Counted from the stretch's first letter, positions 28,641-41,462 are shown. The stretch: DNA of 64,000 nucleotides from Tausonia pullulans (GCA_951802195.1 OX637621.1:1708625-1772624); one strand, 5' to 3'. Numbers and translations: made by a program. Notes: generated by a model not told the origin, from the letters alone.

Positions 28641-31248
28641 ATGAAAAGGAGGAAAGCTGGCAAAGGGATCGAGGAACAGCGGCAAGAGAGGCGTCAGCCT
28701 GAAAGCGCTGAGTCTAAGCGGTCGTCAGCCATCGTCGACTTCCTCGGACAAGGCCAACAGCCTCCACGCAAGCCTCGGAAGAAGAAGGCCACTGTCTTTG
28801 CGATCGCCGACCCTCCCGCTCAACGGTCGTCGGCGGTGGCCGTCGGAGGTCAGGAGAAGGGGGCCGTCGAGCACGCGGAGGCCAGGCCGAAAGAAAGGCG
28901 CGTCTTGGCTGACCTCTCGCAACCCTCGACCACCACAACCTCCGCACTCTCACCGTCGGCGACCCAGTTATCGCCCCCCTTGAGCCCGGCACCGGCATGT
29001 GGCCCAAAGCGCCAACAATTTAGCCCCACCACCGAGCTGAGAATCAGCAATGCAGTGCGGAGGATCAAGGAGGCTCGGGTGCGGAAAGAAACGGAGGACG
29101 CGACTCGACGGCGCCGAGAGGCGCAGGCAGGGACCGAGGAGGAGGCCCTGCGACAGGCGGACAAGAACGAAGAGAGACAGAATGGAAAAAAGAAGAAACC
29201 TAGCACGGTTAGACGCTTTGGAGAAGATGACGGCGAGGAGGAGGTGAGCATGGAGGGCAGCTACTGCGCGGGACGAGCTGGCTGGCTGACGACACCCTCT
29301 CACCTCCCAGCTTCCGGTCCCGCTCATAACGAGCGCATCTGCCCTTAGCACCGCTACCATCGCCACCAACATTACAACCCATCGACTGCGACTATTGCCA
29401 ACGGTGATAGATAAAGCCAACGGCAGCGCGCGGGTGCTGGTCTCGCCCGCTCTCTCCGACCCCGGTCCTGGTGCCCATCCAGCCCTCCTGGGCTCATCGG
29501 AGATGGGCTGTAGCTCCTCCGGGGAGCTTCTGCCGGACTCGTCCTCGGAGCCCTCCGTGTCTGGCTCAAGCGCGCACCACGCGTCCGCCGAGCACTGGAG
29601 AGATGGCTCGTCGCCCCGGGTCTTTATCGAATCCGCACTCCGGGCCTGCTACCCCGCCCTCGAGCACGGCAGCCGAATGATCGTCGGTCTCGGAGGCAGC
29701 CACCTGACCGGCGTTCGGTACGCTAAGCACATGCTCGAGCTCCTCAACGTTATCTCATCCCTCCTCGAACAGGCTCAATCGACTCTCCTCCCCGACTGGC
29801 GGCGCCCCCTCAAGCAGAGCGGCTCAAGGATCCTCTTCAACGGATTGCGCCCGGCCCTGAACGACTTCCATGGGGTTGCTCATATCCAGAAGCTCTCGCG
29901 GCCACTCGAAGTTCTGCTCGCGACTTATCCCTTTATCGCGGATAGCCAGCTCGGCTACTCTGACCGCCTCAAGATCCACGGCGCACTCAACAATGTGATG
30001 AAGACAACCGCCGGCCTCCAAGAGTTCTTCGCTTGGATGGCACTCTGCTCCGAGCGAGCGGCGTCGACAGAGTCGCATCGTAGTCCCCCCTCGGACGACC
30101 GAACCCTTTCCTTCGAGGCCGCATCCCCCATTGGACCGGCTCAAGCCCCGCTGGGCGAGGAGAGCCCCTCCCGGGGCCGGCTCGCATACGCGCCCGAGCC
30201 GGAGGATAGGCCGACCAGCAAGAACGAGGACGTTGAGATGCACACCGCGGCGACTGGCTGCTCGGCGTCCTCCGTGTCTTCCTCTATCAGTCACGATGAC
30301 ACTGCCCCTCTCGATCAAGATGGTCGAAGTACGATAGTTGTCGAGTCCCGTCGAGTCAAGCGCTCCGAAACCCCGTCGCGCCTCTCGAGCGACCAGATCA
30401 TCAAAAGGGAGACGCCTCCTTCGCCGACGTCTTCCGAGCTTTGGCACAATCCGTCCATCCTTTTGGCCTTGACAACCATCAAGAGGGAATTACCACCCTC
30501 GCCAACATCCTCAGACCTCTGGGGCGACCGAGCGTCATCTCTTCCTTTGGGGTCGACAGCCGTCTCCGAAGAGGCATCGAATGGTCGGGATGTCAAACAG
30601 GAGCCGCCATTCCCTCTGACCTCGTCAGAGCTCTCTGTTGATTGGATTTCGCCTCACCCCTCAGCGTCAACAATGATCTCCGCGGAGGACGGGGATTCTC
30701 TGTCAAGCTCCTGGGCCGTTAAAAGGGAGCCGCCTCGGTTGCCGACGTCTTCCGAGCTCCCGAGCATTCAATTATTCCCTTGCTCCTCGAGAGCCCCGGC
30801 TGTATCTCAGGACCAGGTGGTCAGCCAATCAGCTCTCTATCAGCCGCCCAACCCAGCAACTCGCCTCGCCTCGCCGCCTTCATCGTCCTCGTCCTTTAAG
30901 ACTCGCCTGCTCTTGGGTGCTCTGCCCTTCTCGTCCCAGGACTCGAAGCCATCCGGAAAGTCTGCGTTGATACCTCGCCGTGCGACGGCATTGTCCATCA
31001 TGGCTGTTACCTACCCAACCAACACGTCGTCCTCATCCGTAGACCAACGTGTGGTCGGTCCCGGTTCTGCGTCGCATGTCTCAGCTAGTCTGCCTCTGAC
31101 AGAGAAGAGCCCATCTCCGTGCTGGCAGGCAATCAACCGTGGTGAAGATCTGTGCGAGGATGTTGAGGACGTGCTAGCGGGAATGGCGATGGAGGAGGAG
31201 GATGAAGAAGATGAGGAGCCTGAAGTTGACGAGCTTGAGTCCGACTGA
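28641..31248 (+). CDS. Unrecognised Ser-rich protein with SUMO-consensus repeats
   Basis: Exons 28641-29243 and 29311-31248 join in phase to 846 residues. The N-terminal 200 residues are basic, with a charged helix (ISNAVRRIKEARVRKE) and KKKKPS, a likely nuclear signal. Residues about 265-420 look folded, with an all-helical LLNVISSLLEQAQS ... LNNVMKTTAGLQEFFAWM segment. Residues about 540-700 carry four similar blocks, each a psi-K-x-E motif followed by a Pro/Ser/Thr stretch and TSS(E/D)L: IKRETPPSPTSSEL, IKRELPPSPTSSDL, VKQEPPFPLTSSEL and VKREPPRLPTSSEL. The C-terminus is acidic (EEEDEEDEEPEVDELESD). Nuclear location and SUMO control are inferences. No orthologue is recognised. Confidence 0.75.
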
Positions 31249-31473
31249 AGGCATTAACAGGTGCTGAAATACAAAGAATCCATGAATTTGACTTCTCTCT
31301 ATGTCACACTGTTTGGCTGAGCGAGCGAGCATTAAGCGGATACATGCTCTCCAGGAACGGGGCGCGGGGAGAGTTGAGGACGAGGGGCCGGCACGAGGGA
31401 AATCAGCCGCGCGTCCCGCGCGTCAGTCATCCAACAAACCACCACCCTCTTGTCCGACGCTTAACCACCAGAT

Positions 31474-34400
31474 ATGGCCCCGAAAGCCAAGGAGGATGTC
31501 GACAAAATCCTCGTATGCCCTTTCTCCCATCAAACTCTCTTGCTTGACATGGGGGCAGCCATTCTGACCCTGCCTCTCGCTGTTTGCTTCTCGCTTCTCG
31601 CTTCTCGTCGATTCCATCGTTCCTCTCCCATTCAGTGCACCTCCCCCGCCCAGCTAGCGGCCCACGTCCAGGACATGCGCACTCTCTTCCTCCAGCCAGA
31701 GTCTGAGCACAATTGGGAGAAGTTCGCTAAGGCGCTTACCAAGTGAGTAGTGGCGTCGATGCACACGAGGCTAGCTCTCCCTCGACCCGACGCGACTCCG
31801 CTCGTCCGATGTCATGCTGACGATGCGACCTCAACTTTAGGCTAGCCGCACTGGTCCGAGGAGGAGCCTACAAGATGGACAACTTCCTACTCTCGATCGG
31901 ACCCAGCTCTTCGGGAGGTCTTGCGGACAAGATCGTCGCGTGTGTGAGTCCAGGAGGAGAAGGACGGTCGAGGAACGTCCGGCGGTCAGACACGAACGCT
32001 TCCTCCACCCTTGGACGACTGACCCTGATATCATGGCACGCTCTGCTTTGGAATATCTCTCTTGTAGATGCTCACGGAGCGAGCAGCGCTCTCCAAGGTC
32101 GCGCTCGAGCTCCTCTCGAGCCTCGCCCCCCGCCTCAACGACCGGTTCTCCAGCCTCCTGCAACGGCTCTACATCCCCCCACTCCTCGAACTCATGCGTC
32201 GGACGAATAACATCGTCCGTGAGCGGGCCGAGACCTGTCTCTTCAAGATCATTGAGACGATTCATCAGCCGTTGCTCCTTCAGTTCATCACGGTGTGCGT
32301 CAGGGACTCGAGTGTCAAGCTCCGGAGGGCCGTCGCGACAGCGCTCACGATCGCGGTTGAGGGCTGGGCTGCGGGCAACAAGGTTGCCGAGGTCGAGAAT
32401 GTTGTGCGAGTTCTTGCGACGGATAAGGACGTTGAGGTTCGCAAGGCGGCCAAGGATCTTTGGATAGCCTACTGCAATACCTGGCCGGAACGCGTCGACG
32501 CGTCAGTCCTTTGTTGACTTCCCTCTGCCGCCGCGGCGGCGCGCTCGCGACTTGCCACTGACAGGTCGTGCCTTTTCTTCCCCTTCTTTCTCCAGCTTTG
32601 CTGCCCCTCTCACGCCCACCATTCGGCGACGACTTGACATCAAGGGTGACAGCAAGCTTGGCTCGTTGCCACTTGCTCCAGTCAGGGTGACAACCAAGGC
32701 AAAGCCGAAGTCGCTGGCTCTGCCGGGGTCGCACGCCCTGGGCGCGTCGTCGATCGCTCACCACCTTTCCCTCGCCGAGTCGTCCAAGACTCATCCTCGA
32801 TCTGGCCACCTCTCGCAGCCACTCGGTGCACCATCTCGCTCTGCCGATGGGCACCCTTCCGCTTGCCCTTTTCCGCCGACGTCGGTGCATCACCCTTCGC
32901 GCAGTGAAGCGGTCCAAGAACCCATCCCCGGTGCGAGTCGACCAGTCCCGGCATCATACTTCTCCTCCGGGTCCTCCGTCCATGCCCATCGCACTTTGAA
33001 AACAACAACGACGACAAGGGTTGACCACCACGAGCCAGCACACTCCGCTCCGACGCACGCTTCGAGCTTCCCTCCCCCACCTCCACCATCGCGGACCGTC
33101 TCCGCATCTGCTGCCCTGCGCTCACAACCTCTCCTTTCCTCCACATCCTACCCTCATCTCCCGCCGACGCAAACGAGGGCAGTATCCTCCTCCACCACTG
33201 CCTCCTCTTCTCTCTGGGCGGGTCCTGCCCGCGGCACCCGCAACGGCAGCGACTTTGTCCCCGCTCCGGTTCTCGCGAGGACGGCGAGCGTGATGGCCGC
33301 CTCCTCTCATATGGGTCCTCCCAGCCGAATGGGACCTCCAGTGCGAGGCGGAGTTGTGCGGTCTAAGAAAGAGGGCGAGCGATTGGAGGAGCTGCATCAG
33401 AGGTCCTCGTCGAGGGACGGCGCGGCACCCTCGGGCTCGTCCTCCTCAGAAACGGCATTGACTTTCCGTTCGGTGTCGGCGCCAGGAGAGCAGCCTGTGG
33501 TTACCCTTCGCGTCGGCGATTACTTCACACAGGATGAGTCGTCGACGCCCGTTTCAAGCCCGGCGCAGTCGATTTCAGTCCACTCAATGCAGCACCTGGA
33601 TCTGACGCCGTCGCCACAAATCCACGACCTTCTCGAACACAGCGTGGGCGACTCTGTTCCCTCAGCAGAACCGATGCTCTCCTGCGAGCAGATCCTCTCC
33701 CAGACTCCACCTCGAGCTGCCCTCATCGCTCTCCCACCCTCTCCACCTCTCCCGGCCCACCAGCTAGTCGAGACCTCCGCCCTACCGGTTTCAGAGGCCC
33801 CTCTCACGTCGTTTGACCTCATCGATCTCATTGACTTCGATTCGTCGGACCCATCGACGCCCACTCGGCCCGACACTGCAAAGCCCTCAATATTTGACGA
33901 CCTCTGCGAGGTCTCACCCTCGGCGCTCCTCATGCTCCCTCCACCCCCGTTGCCGCTCGCAGTAGCAGAGCCAGCCCTGTCGAAGGCCTCGTGCGCTGAA
34001 GAGTCCTCGGGCTCAGAGGATGTTCCATCCGGGCCTGTTCTTGCAAAAGACGTCAAGCTTCCTGCCTCGAGCGAAGCTGTTGTTCCATTGATGGACTCTC
34101 CCAAGCCAGTCGCACCTCCGGCATCGTTCGAGGACTCCCCTCCTGTGGTTTCAGCTGCCCCGCTCGTCACCGTTGAGGGAACAGTTTCTCCTCAACCTGC
34201 TGTGGCATTCGAGGAGGTCGTGCTGTTTTCTACAACAGATACACCAGCCGTGCCCGTCATGGCGGCTGCAAAGGCCGCCGTGCTTCTTGCCCCTGCGCCG
34301 GCGGCAGGCCCGAGGGCGGCAACAAAAGCGGCCACGACGGCGTCCTCGGTCACCTCCTCGGCCTCCTCGGCTGCGTTCCGCCCTGTCTCTAGATTGAACA

Positions 34401-35527
34401 AGTCGACGGAGCTTCCCTCGGTCGCCTCCCTCCGGCCTCCTCCAGCTACTGCTCCAGCTGCTGCCCCCAAGCTGAAAGGATCAACACCATCCGCCGTTGG
34501 CGCCATGAGGAAGCCTCCCATCCCAACCAAGGCCCCCCTCTCCAACAAGGTGCCGCTGAGTTCAAAGGCCTTGACTGCCGCCCCTTCCGCCAAGATTCCT
34601 GCAAAAGCCTCCCTGCCGTCAAAACCGCCCCTCAATGCCCCGCTGCTTACCAAGGCAGCGCCTCTTCCGTTGAAAGCCGCACCTCTCCCAGCAGCGGCAC
34701 CGGCCGTCATAAACCGCTCCGCCGTTGCTCGGGAAGCCACTCTACAAAAAAAGGCTGCTGCCGCTGCTGCTGCTGCTGCTCACGTCCCCATCTCGGCGCC
34801 GGCACGGAAGGAGCGTACGCGGAACAAGCCGGCCCTCCCGTCATTCAAGCCCATCAAAAGGTCCACTGTCGCCGCCTCTGGTGCATCGTCGACGGATGTG
34901 AAGCGGAGCGCAGCGTCCGCTGCCTCTGCGGCTGGCTTTGCGTCGATGACCGTGGCCCCATCTACAACTTCTTCGGTGGCGCCTTCCGTGGCCCCTGAGA
35001 ACGACGACGAGGTCACGACATCGACGATTTGTCCGACATCCACCCCAACTGTGGTAACAGCAACCATCCTCGCGATGGATCTCCCGCCAGCCATCCCTCC
35101 ACCCCTCTCTCCATCTGGCTCTGTCTCCACCTCTGCTTCCATCCACCTGTCCTCTCCACCTCCAACAGCAGCGTCCTCCGACATTCCTGTTCCCTTCCCG
35201 TCCACCTCGTGTTCCGCCACAGCGGACGCTCCTCCGGCGCCAGCTAGCCCTTCTTCTTTGGCTCTGGCGCTCGCTGTCATCGGCAAGCACGAGCGGGCGC
35301 CCTCCGGAGGTGGCTCCGCGAGTGACGTCGACAGCGATGCAACGGCACCATTTGCGGGGTCGACGTCGTCGGCTTCCGACACAGAGTCGGGCGAGGACGA
35401 CGAGGGCACGAGAGTCGAGTGGGGACCGATCGTGAAGAAGCCGACCACGACGATTGTAAGTGCGGCGAAACAGGGCGGTAAGAAATGCTTCGGAGAGGAA
35501 CGGGACATCAATGTCGAGGGGAAGTAG
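31474..35527 (+). CDS. CLASP N-terminal (TOG) domain protein
   Basis: Exons 31474-31512, 31636-31742, 31841-31943, 32068-32501 and 32596-35527 join in phase to 1204 residues. Residues 14-235 form helical repeats typical of the CLASP N-terminal TOG domain: HNWEKFAKALTKLAALVRGG, LSKVALELLSSLAPRL, RAETCLFKIIETIHQP and VRKAAKDLWIAYCNTWPERV. Family knowledge: CLASP/Stu1 TOG domains bind tubulin and stabilise microtubules at spindles and kinetochores. The remaining ~960 residues are Ala/Ser/Pro/Lys-rich low complexity with PxKxPL-type repeats (about 610-740), and contain no second TOG or coiled coil that I can see. That makes this shorter and more disordered than classic Stu1. The basic, Ser-rich tail could itself bind microtubules. 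Confidence 0.82.
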
Positions 35528-35929
35528 GTGGAGGCCTGAGGAGGAGCAGTGAGGGTGGTTTCCGTGTTCTGATTTTCTTCCGTTTTCTCAGTTGTGCATC
35601 TCGTCTTTCTCTCCCTCATCCCTTTCGTAATCTTGTATTCTCTCCGTGCCGAGTTCATGTCCTTTCATCTTTCAGCGGGCTTCTCCCCAGCTTCACTTGT
35701 CAAAGCGGACGAGTGCCACCTAGTCACTTTATTGACGGAAGCGACTGCGGCCAGACAAGAAGGGCGCTGGTCATAGATTGACATGCACGACATGCATTTC
35801 TTTGAACTCTCAAACCAATCCTGATCGTGACCCCGGTCCAACAATCGGGTACAACTGCGTCCCTTCCGCGATCGGTCTGGGGGAAGCGTCAGTCAACCCC
35901 TCGCTCTCAAGAAATGTGCGACTTGACAC
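35528..35929. other. Convergent 3' intergenic region
   Basis: It separates the CLASP-like gene from the next leftward gene. It is T-rich on the + strand and holds no gene. It must carry both 3' UTRs. Confidence 0.35.
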
Positions 35930-38082
35930 TCACTCATATTCGAGCGAACTCTGCGAATCCTGCTGCTCACCCGCCGCTGCCTCTCCTCCAACTTCGGCCG
36001 TCATCGTAGTCGTCGACAATCCTTCGAGCTCCCCACTGATCTGGGCTATCTTTGCCGTGTCATCGATACTGCGCCGAGCATGCTTTCTTGACTGCTCATG
36101 CTGATGCGAGTCGGCTGCGTAATTCTCCCTCTCTCCTCCTTCTCCCGTCTCCAGCTCGTCCGCTCGCCGCTTGACGCCCACGCTGCAAGCCGACACGGCA
36201 ACGGCGTCCGTTGTTCCACCCACCGCTGAAGTGCCGATTGCCACGGAAGAGGGCCGGGGCGGTCCTCGGAACGCGTTTCTCAGGCCATTCTCCTCGTGAA
36301 GGGGGCGGGAGAGGGTCGACTGCTGCTGCTGGAAGAGCCCCGTCACTCCACTAATCAACGCTGCTGGCGCAGGTTCCAATGCCTCCCCGAGCGTAGACGG
36401 CAATGTCAAAGCCCATGGGGACCTTGTTGGCAGACCAGAGAGCCTCGGAACAGGGTTAGGCGAGCTCGGCCGACCCACGCGGTTCTTCCAGCGATTCTTC
36501 TCCGGTGGGAGACGAGGGAGGACGCAGCCGGTCTCACGATAGATATGGGTCGGTATGATACTGGGGTCCATGTTGGGAATGGGGATGGGGATGGGAGTGG
36601 ATCGAAGAGGTGGCGGCGGTGCGACGGAGTGGGTGGCGATGGAGGATTCGAGGGGGAAAGCAGCAGGCAGAGTAGAAGTAGGGGGCGGAAACAGCGATGG
36701 TGATCGAGGGGATTTGGAGGTGAGAGCTGCTGGCTGGGAGTCCGATGCGAGGAATGGAAGCGCAGCCGGAGCAGCAGGAGGAGCAAACGAAGGAGAAAGA
36801 GGGGACGAAGGAGAAGATGGAGAGGTCACTCTGTCGGCTGCCGATTGCGAGGAGCCTGCGGGAGGGGAACAAAGATGTGGGGATGGGGAGCCAATCCGAG
36901 GCGCTGTGGACGTTGATAGGTCGGCGGGTGCAGGAGCGGGAGAAGGGGGACGAGCGGATGAAGACTGGGAGGAAAGAGGCGAGGGAGGCACGGTCTCTAG
37001 AGCAGATATCAGACGCTGCGTCCCGGAGAAGACTGGTTGCATCACAGACGGCGCTGTTGACTCTTCTCCCTTGGCACTTGTCTCCACTACCTCCTCCGGT
37101 TGAGCCACCAACGAGACTGGCTTTAGCCGGCGCTTGATATCTCCGAGCCTATCGTGCGCCTTTTGGAGGCCATTGATCCACGTCAAGGTTGCGTTCGCAA
37201 TGATATTAGGGTCCGTTGGCTTGAGGGAGAGCGTCCCGCGCTTGATCTCGGCGGCTTGGAGAGCAGGTACATAGCTGTGGAAACGCCAGTTCGATCAGCC
37301 GTCCTGACTGACTGGAGACTGGTTGGAGATGGAAAGAAAACGAAAAAAAAAGATAGCGCAGGCGGACACCTCAGAAACTCACTCGTCGGCCATGCCCTCG
37401 TAGGTCGCTTCGAAAGCATCGACGGCCTGGACGAGGCCGACGAGAGAGGCATGGAATCCCTTGTCCCGTTTTGACGTGGGAACGGTGTTGGAAAGGGAGG
37501 CTTTGACGTCGGCCGAGCGATCAGGAAAGTAGGTATCGATGACGGGGATGACGTCCTTGGTGGAATGACCGGTATAAAGGAGCAGCTGAATGTGCTGTGC
37601 AACGAGGACGACGACAACGTAAAAGAGAGGAGGGCGGGAAGACCCGACTCAACGCGACGCCGACGTGAGAGGGGAAGGTCATTGTCCGTCAACTTGGGTG
37701 TCTCTTTTCATCCATCGTCCTTCACCGAATGACAACGTACATGAATTTTGAGGAGTATAAAAAGCTCCACAGCCTTCTCCACTCGTCTTCGTGCAGCTTT
37801 CACGATGCCAGCGGACCACGTGCGGTCTTCGCTGCTCAACGCCATCGTCGTCGTTGACCCATCCTCGTCCCCAGCGGTGACTTCAAGCAGCTGCTGGGCC
37901 CTCCCCTTGGTTCGATCTTGCCATGAGAGGAGCATGTGCCAGACCCGGAGGCACTCGAGAAACCCTTGGTCGTCAATGCGGGCGAATGGGGGCGAAGTTT
38001 GGAGGTGGTTGCGGAAGGCTCGCAAGCGATCGGCGAACGTCGGCATGGTCAAGCCGGAGGCCCGGCTGGATGAGGCTGCCAT
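35930..38082 (-). CDS. Unrecognised protein, helical N-terminus and disordered tail
   Basis: Leftward exons 38082-37741, 37594-37383 and 37274-35930 join in phase to 632 residues. The first ~240 residues are mostly helical and well ordered (LRAFRNHLQ, ECLRVWHMLLSWQD, KAVELFILLKIHIQLLLYTG, then ANATLTWINGLQKAHDRLGDIKRRL). The rest is Pro/Ser/Ala-rich with a short KRRADELETGEGG segment and RKHARR, possibly a nuclear signal. I do not recognise the family. The two introns fall in the ordered part, as in most genes here. The start ATG is the first in frame and lies 378 bp from the SmD3 stop. Confidence 0.75.
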
Positions 38083-38459
38083 AGGGGGCTAGAGGAGAAT
38101 GGCGGCTGAAGGGCCTGGGAGCCCGAGTGGATAGTGGTGGATGACGGATGAACGTCGCGTCGTCGTCTCAGCCAACTCGCCTTGCCCTTGGCCTGTCGCT
38201 GTCTAGCTGGTGCTAAACGAGTAAGCGACCTTTTCACGGCTTGGTCGCCTTACTAACCCTTTCGCCCTTTTATCAGAATAGGGCAGGCACGTCAGGCGTT
38301 CAAAGCATTGTATGATGTTGGACGAAGTACACAGCCCCTCCTTTTCTGAGGACACAAACACGTCACTCTCGCATGAGAGAGGACACCTTCCCTCTCTCTT
38401 CTCGAATTCCCCCTCTCTCTGACGATTCAAGCATTCTTCCCCTTTCTCGCTGTCTCCAT

Positions 38460-39791
38460 TTACCGCCGAACACCCTGCGAGGGCCGCGAGTCGCCACGGC
38501 CACGGCGAGCTGTAGAGGTCAAACGGACAAACGCGCAATGGGTCAGTCTCAGGTCGGAGCGGAATGGGCCCCCGTACAGCGATAAGGACGGACCGTTTGC
38601 TGAATAGGATAAGGGAAGGTCCAAGATCAAGGATGTAAGCGAGAGAGCGAAAACAAAAGCTTGTCAGCGTCAGGTGTTTCCAGCAGGCCGCCGACACTAA
38701 CGCACCCCGAAGAATGGTGGCGCGTCCACGAGCCGTTCCAATACCACGTCCCTTCATCGCTGGATGGGTGAAAGAGATGCAAAGGGGAGAGACGATCAGC
38801 GAATGGTTGCGCTCTTGTGTTTACGTGCGACGACCGCGAAGAAGGGAGGAAGGGATAGAAGGCCGGCATCAGGTCTCACCGTTCGGTCCAACACGCTTGA
38901 ACCTGTGGGTTGGGGAAAGACAGAGAAATCGTCAGCTCTCCAGTCTCTCTTAACAGCTGGAGTGCTATCGACGTTGAACGGTGGGAATAGCCTCGTGCGC
39001 CGGCAACTTCGACGCGTGCACTCTCTCTTGTCCAACAAGGACGGCAGGCAGTCGACTTACATCGGAGCGTTGGCGAGCATGTCAGGGACAATAAAGAAGC
39101 GGACCTGTGGTGTACGCAGAGCCGTCAGCGTCCGGCCTTCGCGTCGTCGTCGGGCTGAAACGAGAGAACGGCCACGAACCATGCTCCCCCGGATGTAGAC
39201 CTGGTCGAGCTGCGAGACGCGTCCATCACGGGCCGTGACAGTGACCTCGCGAAGGGCAATGTTGAGCGAGTCCTCGGCTGATGAGAGTTGGTACGTCAAG
39301 GCCAAGAGTCAGCAAGCGAGACACGCGTGCAAGCGGAGACGCGATCCATTGAAACCATGGGGAGGGCACAGGCGGGGGCAAAACTCTTTCAGGGACGCGT
39401 CCGACCAGGCGAGACTTGTGAGAGAATCCACGAGCCCCTCTTGGATGAGAAGCGGGGCTCGGCGGAAGGCTCGAAAGGAGAGAAGCAGCCATGACCGACC
39501 GTCGCGCGCGCCATTCCTCACGCGCGACCGGCCGTTCATCTATGCCGCCCGCGAGACCATCCTCCTCTAGGCCTCAGTAGATAGGCAAGGACCCACCGTC
39601 AGCGAGCTTTCCGCGGTAGGTCTGGCCAGTCTTGAGCTCGACGGTGATGACATGGCCGAGCGACTCCTGCAAAAGCTTGACGGGGACTGCAGTCGCGACA
39701 TAGGAGAAAGGACAAGCGGATGAGCAAAAGCGGTCGAGTCGGAGGCTGGACGAAGTGGGGGAAGGGCAGGCGGACCTCCGAGGTTGGCCAT
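38460..39791 (-). CDS. SMD3: Small nuclear ribonucleoprotein SmD3
   Basis: Seven leftward exons (39791-39776, 39686-39597, 39277-39180, 39104-39061, 38902-38880, 38759-38706, 38509-38460) join in phase to 124 residues, the normal SmD3 size. The Sm fold is complete: [19 protein letters not shown] (Sm1), then [14 protein letters not shown] and [20 protein letters not shown] (Sm2). An Arg/Gly tail [17 protein letters not shown] ... RRGRGDS follows. Family knowledge: SmD3 is one of seven ring proteins on spliceosomal snRNAs, and its RG tail is a dimethylarginine site. The first coding exon is only 16 nt and the last intron is 196 nt. It is divergent from V-ATPase c''. Confidence 0.95.
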
Positions 39792-40067
39792 AGTGAGGAA
39801 GGAAGGGGAGGAGGGTGGTGTTGGGAGAAGGGGAAAGCGTTGGTGGTCGTTGAGGGAGACGCGGCGAGACGATACAACGACAGAGGCCATCTCTGCGGGC
39901 AGGGGATCAATTGTAATAAAATTGGAACCGCGACTTACCCTTTCTTCAAGCCCCGGGTAATTAATCGCCAGGCGCATACATCGGCAACCGCGAGCCAACT
40001 CGAGCTCGCGCCGAACGACGACCACCCTCTCGCCTCCCTCGACCCTTCATCCCCTGGCTCCTCGATC
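39792..40067. promoter_or_regulatory. Bidirectional promoter of SMD3 and VMA16
   Basis: Only 276 bp separate the two divergent start codons, so the promoters of these housekeeping genes overlap. The spacer contains a short AT-rich patch near 39905-39965. No named factor site is identified. Confidence 0.5.
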
Positions 40068-41462
40068 ATGGGCGTCCTCTACAACACTATTGCCCTCTCG
40101 AGCTTCACTTCCACCGTCATCGGCCTCTACCTCCTCTTCTCCGGTCCGTCTTCACCCCCTGCGATTCGGTCAGCCCGGTTGATCACCCGCGCTTACGCCT
40201 GGCTCGTTCCCCGTCTCCCCCCCTCCCTATTCCTCTTACAGGTCAGGGTGAAGGTAAGTTCTGTTCCTCCTGCATGTTCCCCAGTCTCTCTCTGCTCGAG
40301 CACCTAGCTCATGTTGCATTCGCCTCCTCCTGCTAGCTTTCAACGTCGGTCGCTTCCTCGAGGAGACCTCACCCTATCTCTGGGCTCTAACCGGCATTGG
40401 GCTCTGTATCGGCCTTTCGGTCGTCGGGGCTGCTTGGGGAATGTGAGCTCGGTCGCCTAGCTCATCAGATGAGCTCTCGTGCTCATCCTAGCCATACTCA
40501 GCTACATCACGGGTGCTTCCATCCTCGGAGGAGGTGTGAGGGCGCCGAGGATCCGGACCAAGAATCTCATCTCGTTCGTCCCTCCTCTTCTCTGACCCTG
40601 TTTAACTACGGATCTTACCATTCGCTCGGCTTGACCTGCCGCAGCATTATCTTCTGCGAGGTTGTTGCGATCTACGTGCGTGCTGCCCGTCGAGTCCAGT
40701 CGAAGGCCTCCTTGCCCCCTCTGACGCACGCACCGCTCGCTCACGTCCGTGCTCTGCTTCCTGCTCACTCCATCCCCCAGGGTGTCATCATGGCCATTGT
40801 ATTCTCTGCCAAGATCAAGGCCGTCGGATCCGATGCTCTCTTCTCGACAGGTGCGTCGTTGGGCTCGGTCACGTCGGCCCTGACGCGTCTACGCGTCCAA
40901 TCCCACGCTCGACGAGCTCGCATTGACACCGTGATTGCCCGTTCTCCCCATCTACGTGTATGCTATGTTTGACTCTCGCCATAGACAATTACTACACTGG
41001 TAAGTTTTGCAGGGTCCTTCAAGATAGCAGCCCGGGACTCGACACGGCGCATTAACCTGATCCACTCGGCTTTGTTTACTTTCACCTTCTTTCTCCACTC
41101 TCTGCTTCTACCAGGTTTCTCTCTCTTCTGGGGGGGCCTCACTGTTGGTCTCTGCAACCTCCTCTGTGGTGTCTCCGTCGGTGTCACGGGCGCCACCGCA
41201 GCGCTCTCGGACGCGGCGGACCCGCAGCTTTTTGTCAAGATCCTCATTGTCGAGATCTTTGGCAGTGTTCTTGGACTGTAAGCGTGGACCAGTTCCTCCC
41301 CTCCTCTGACCTGTTATTGACTGGGTCTCTTCAGCTTTGGCCTCATTGTTGGTCTCCTTAGTGAGTTTGTGTGCCATCTCGTTGATTGCCAGGGTGTGAG
41401 TCTGATCCTTGTCTCGTCTTCTCCCCTTTACAGTGTCCGGCAAGGCCAAAGAGTTCGAGTGA
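40068..41462 (+). CDS. VMA16: V-type proton ATPase proteolipid subunit c''
   Basis: Ten exons (40068-40143, 40242-40253, 40337-40442, 40502-40573, 40645-40675, 40781-40850, 40985-40999, 41115-41277, 41335-41360, 41434-41462) join in phase to 199 residues. Hydrophobic spans follow one another: an extra N-terminal one ([10 protein letters not shown]), then [38 protein letters not shown] with the proton-carrying Glu, [20 protein letters not shown], and [20 protein letters not shown]. The extra N-terminal span and the Glu in the second hairpin identify c'' (Vma16) rather than c or c'. Family knowledge: it sits in the rotating membrane ring of the vacuolar proton pump. Exons of 12 and 15 nt are unusually small. 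Confidence 0.96.
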
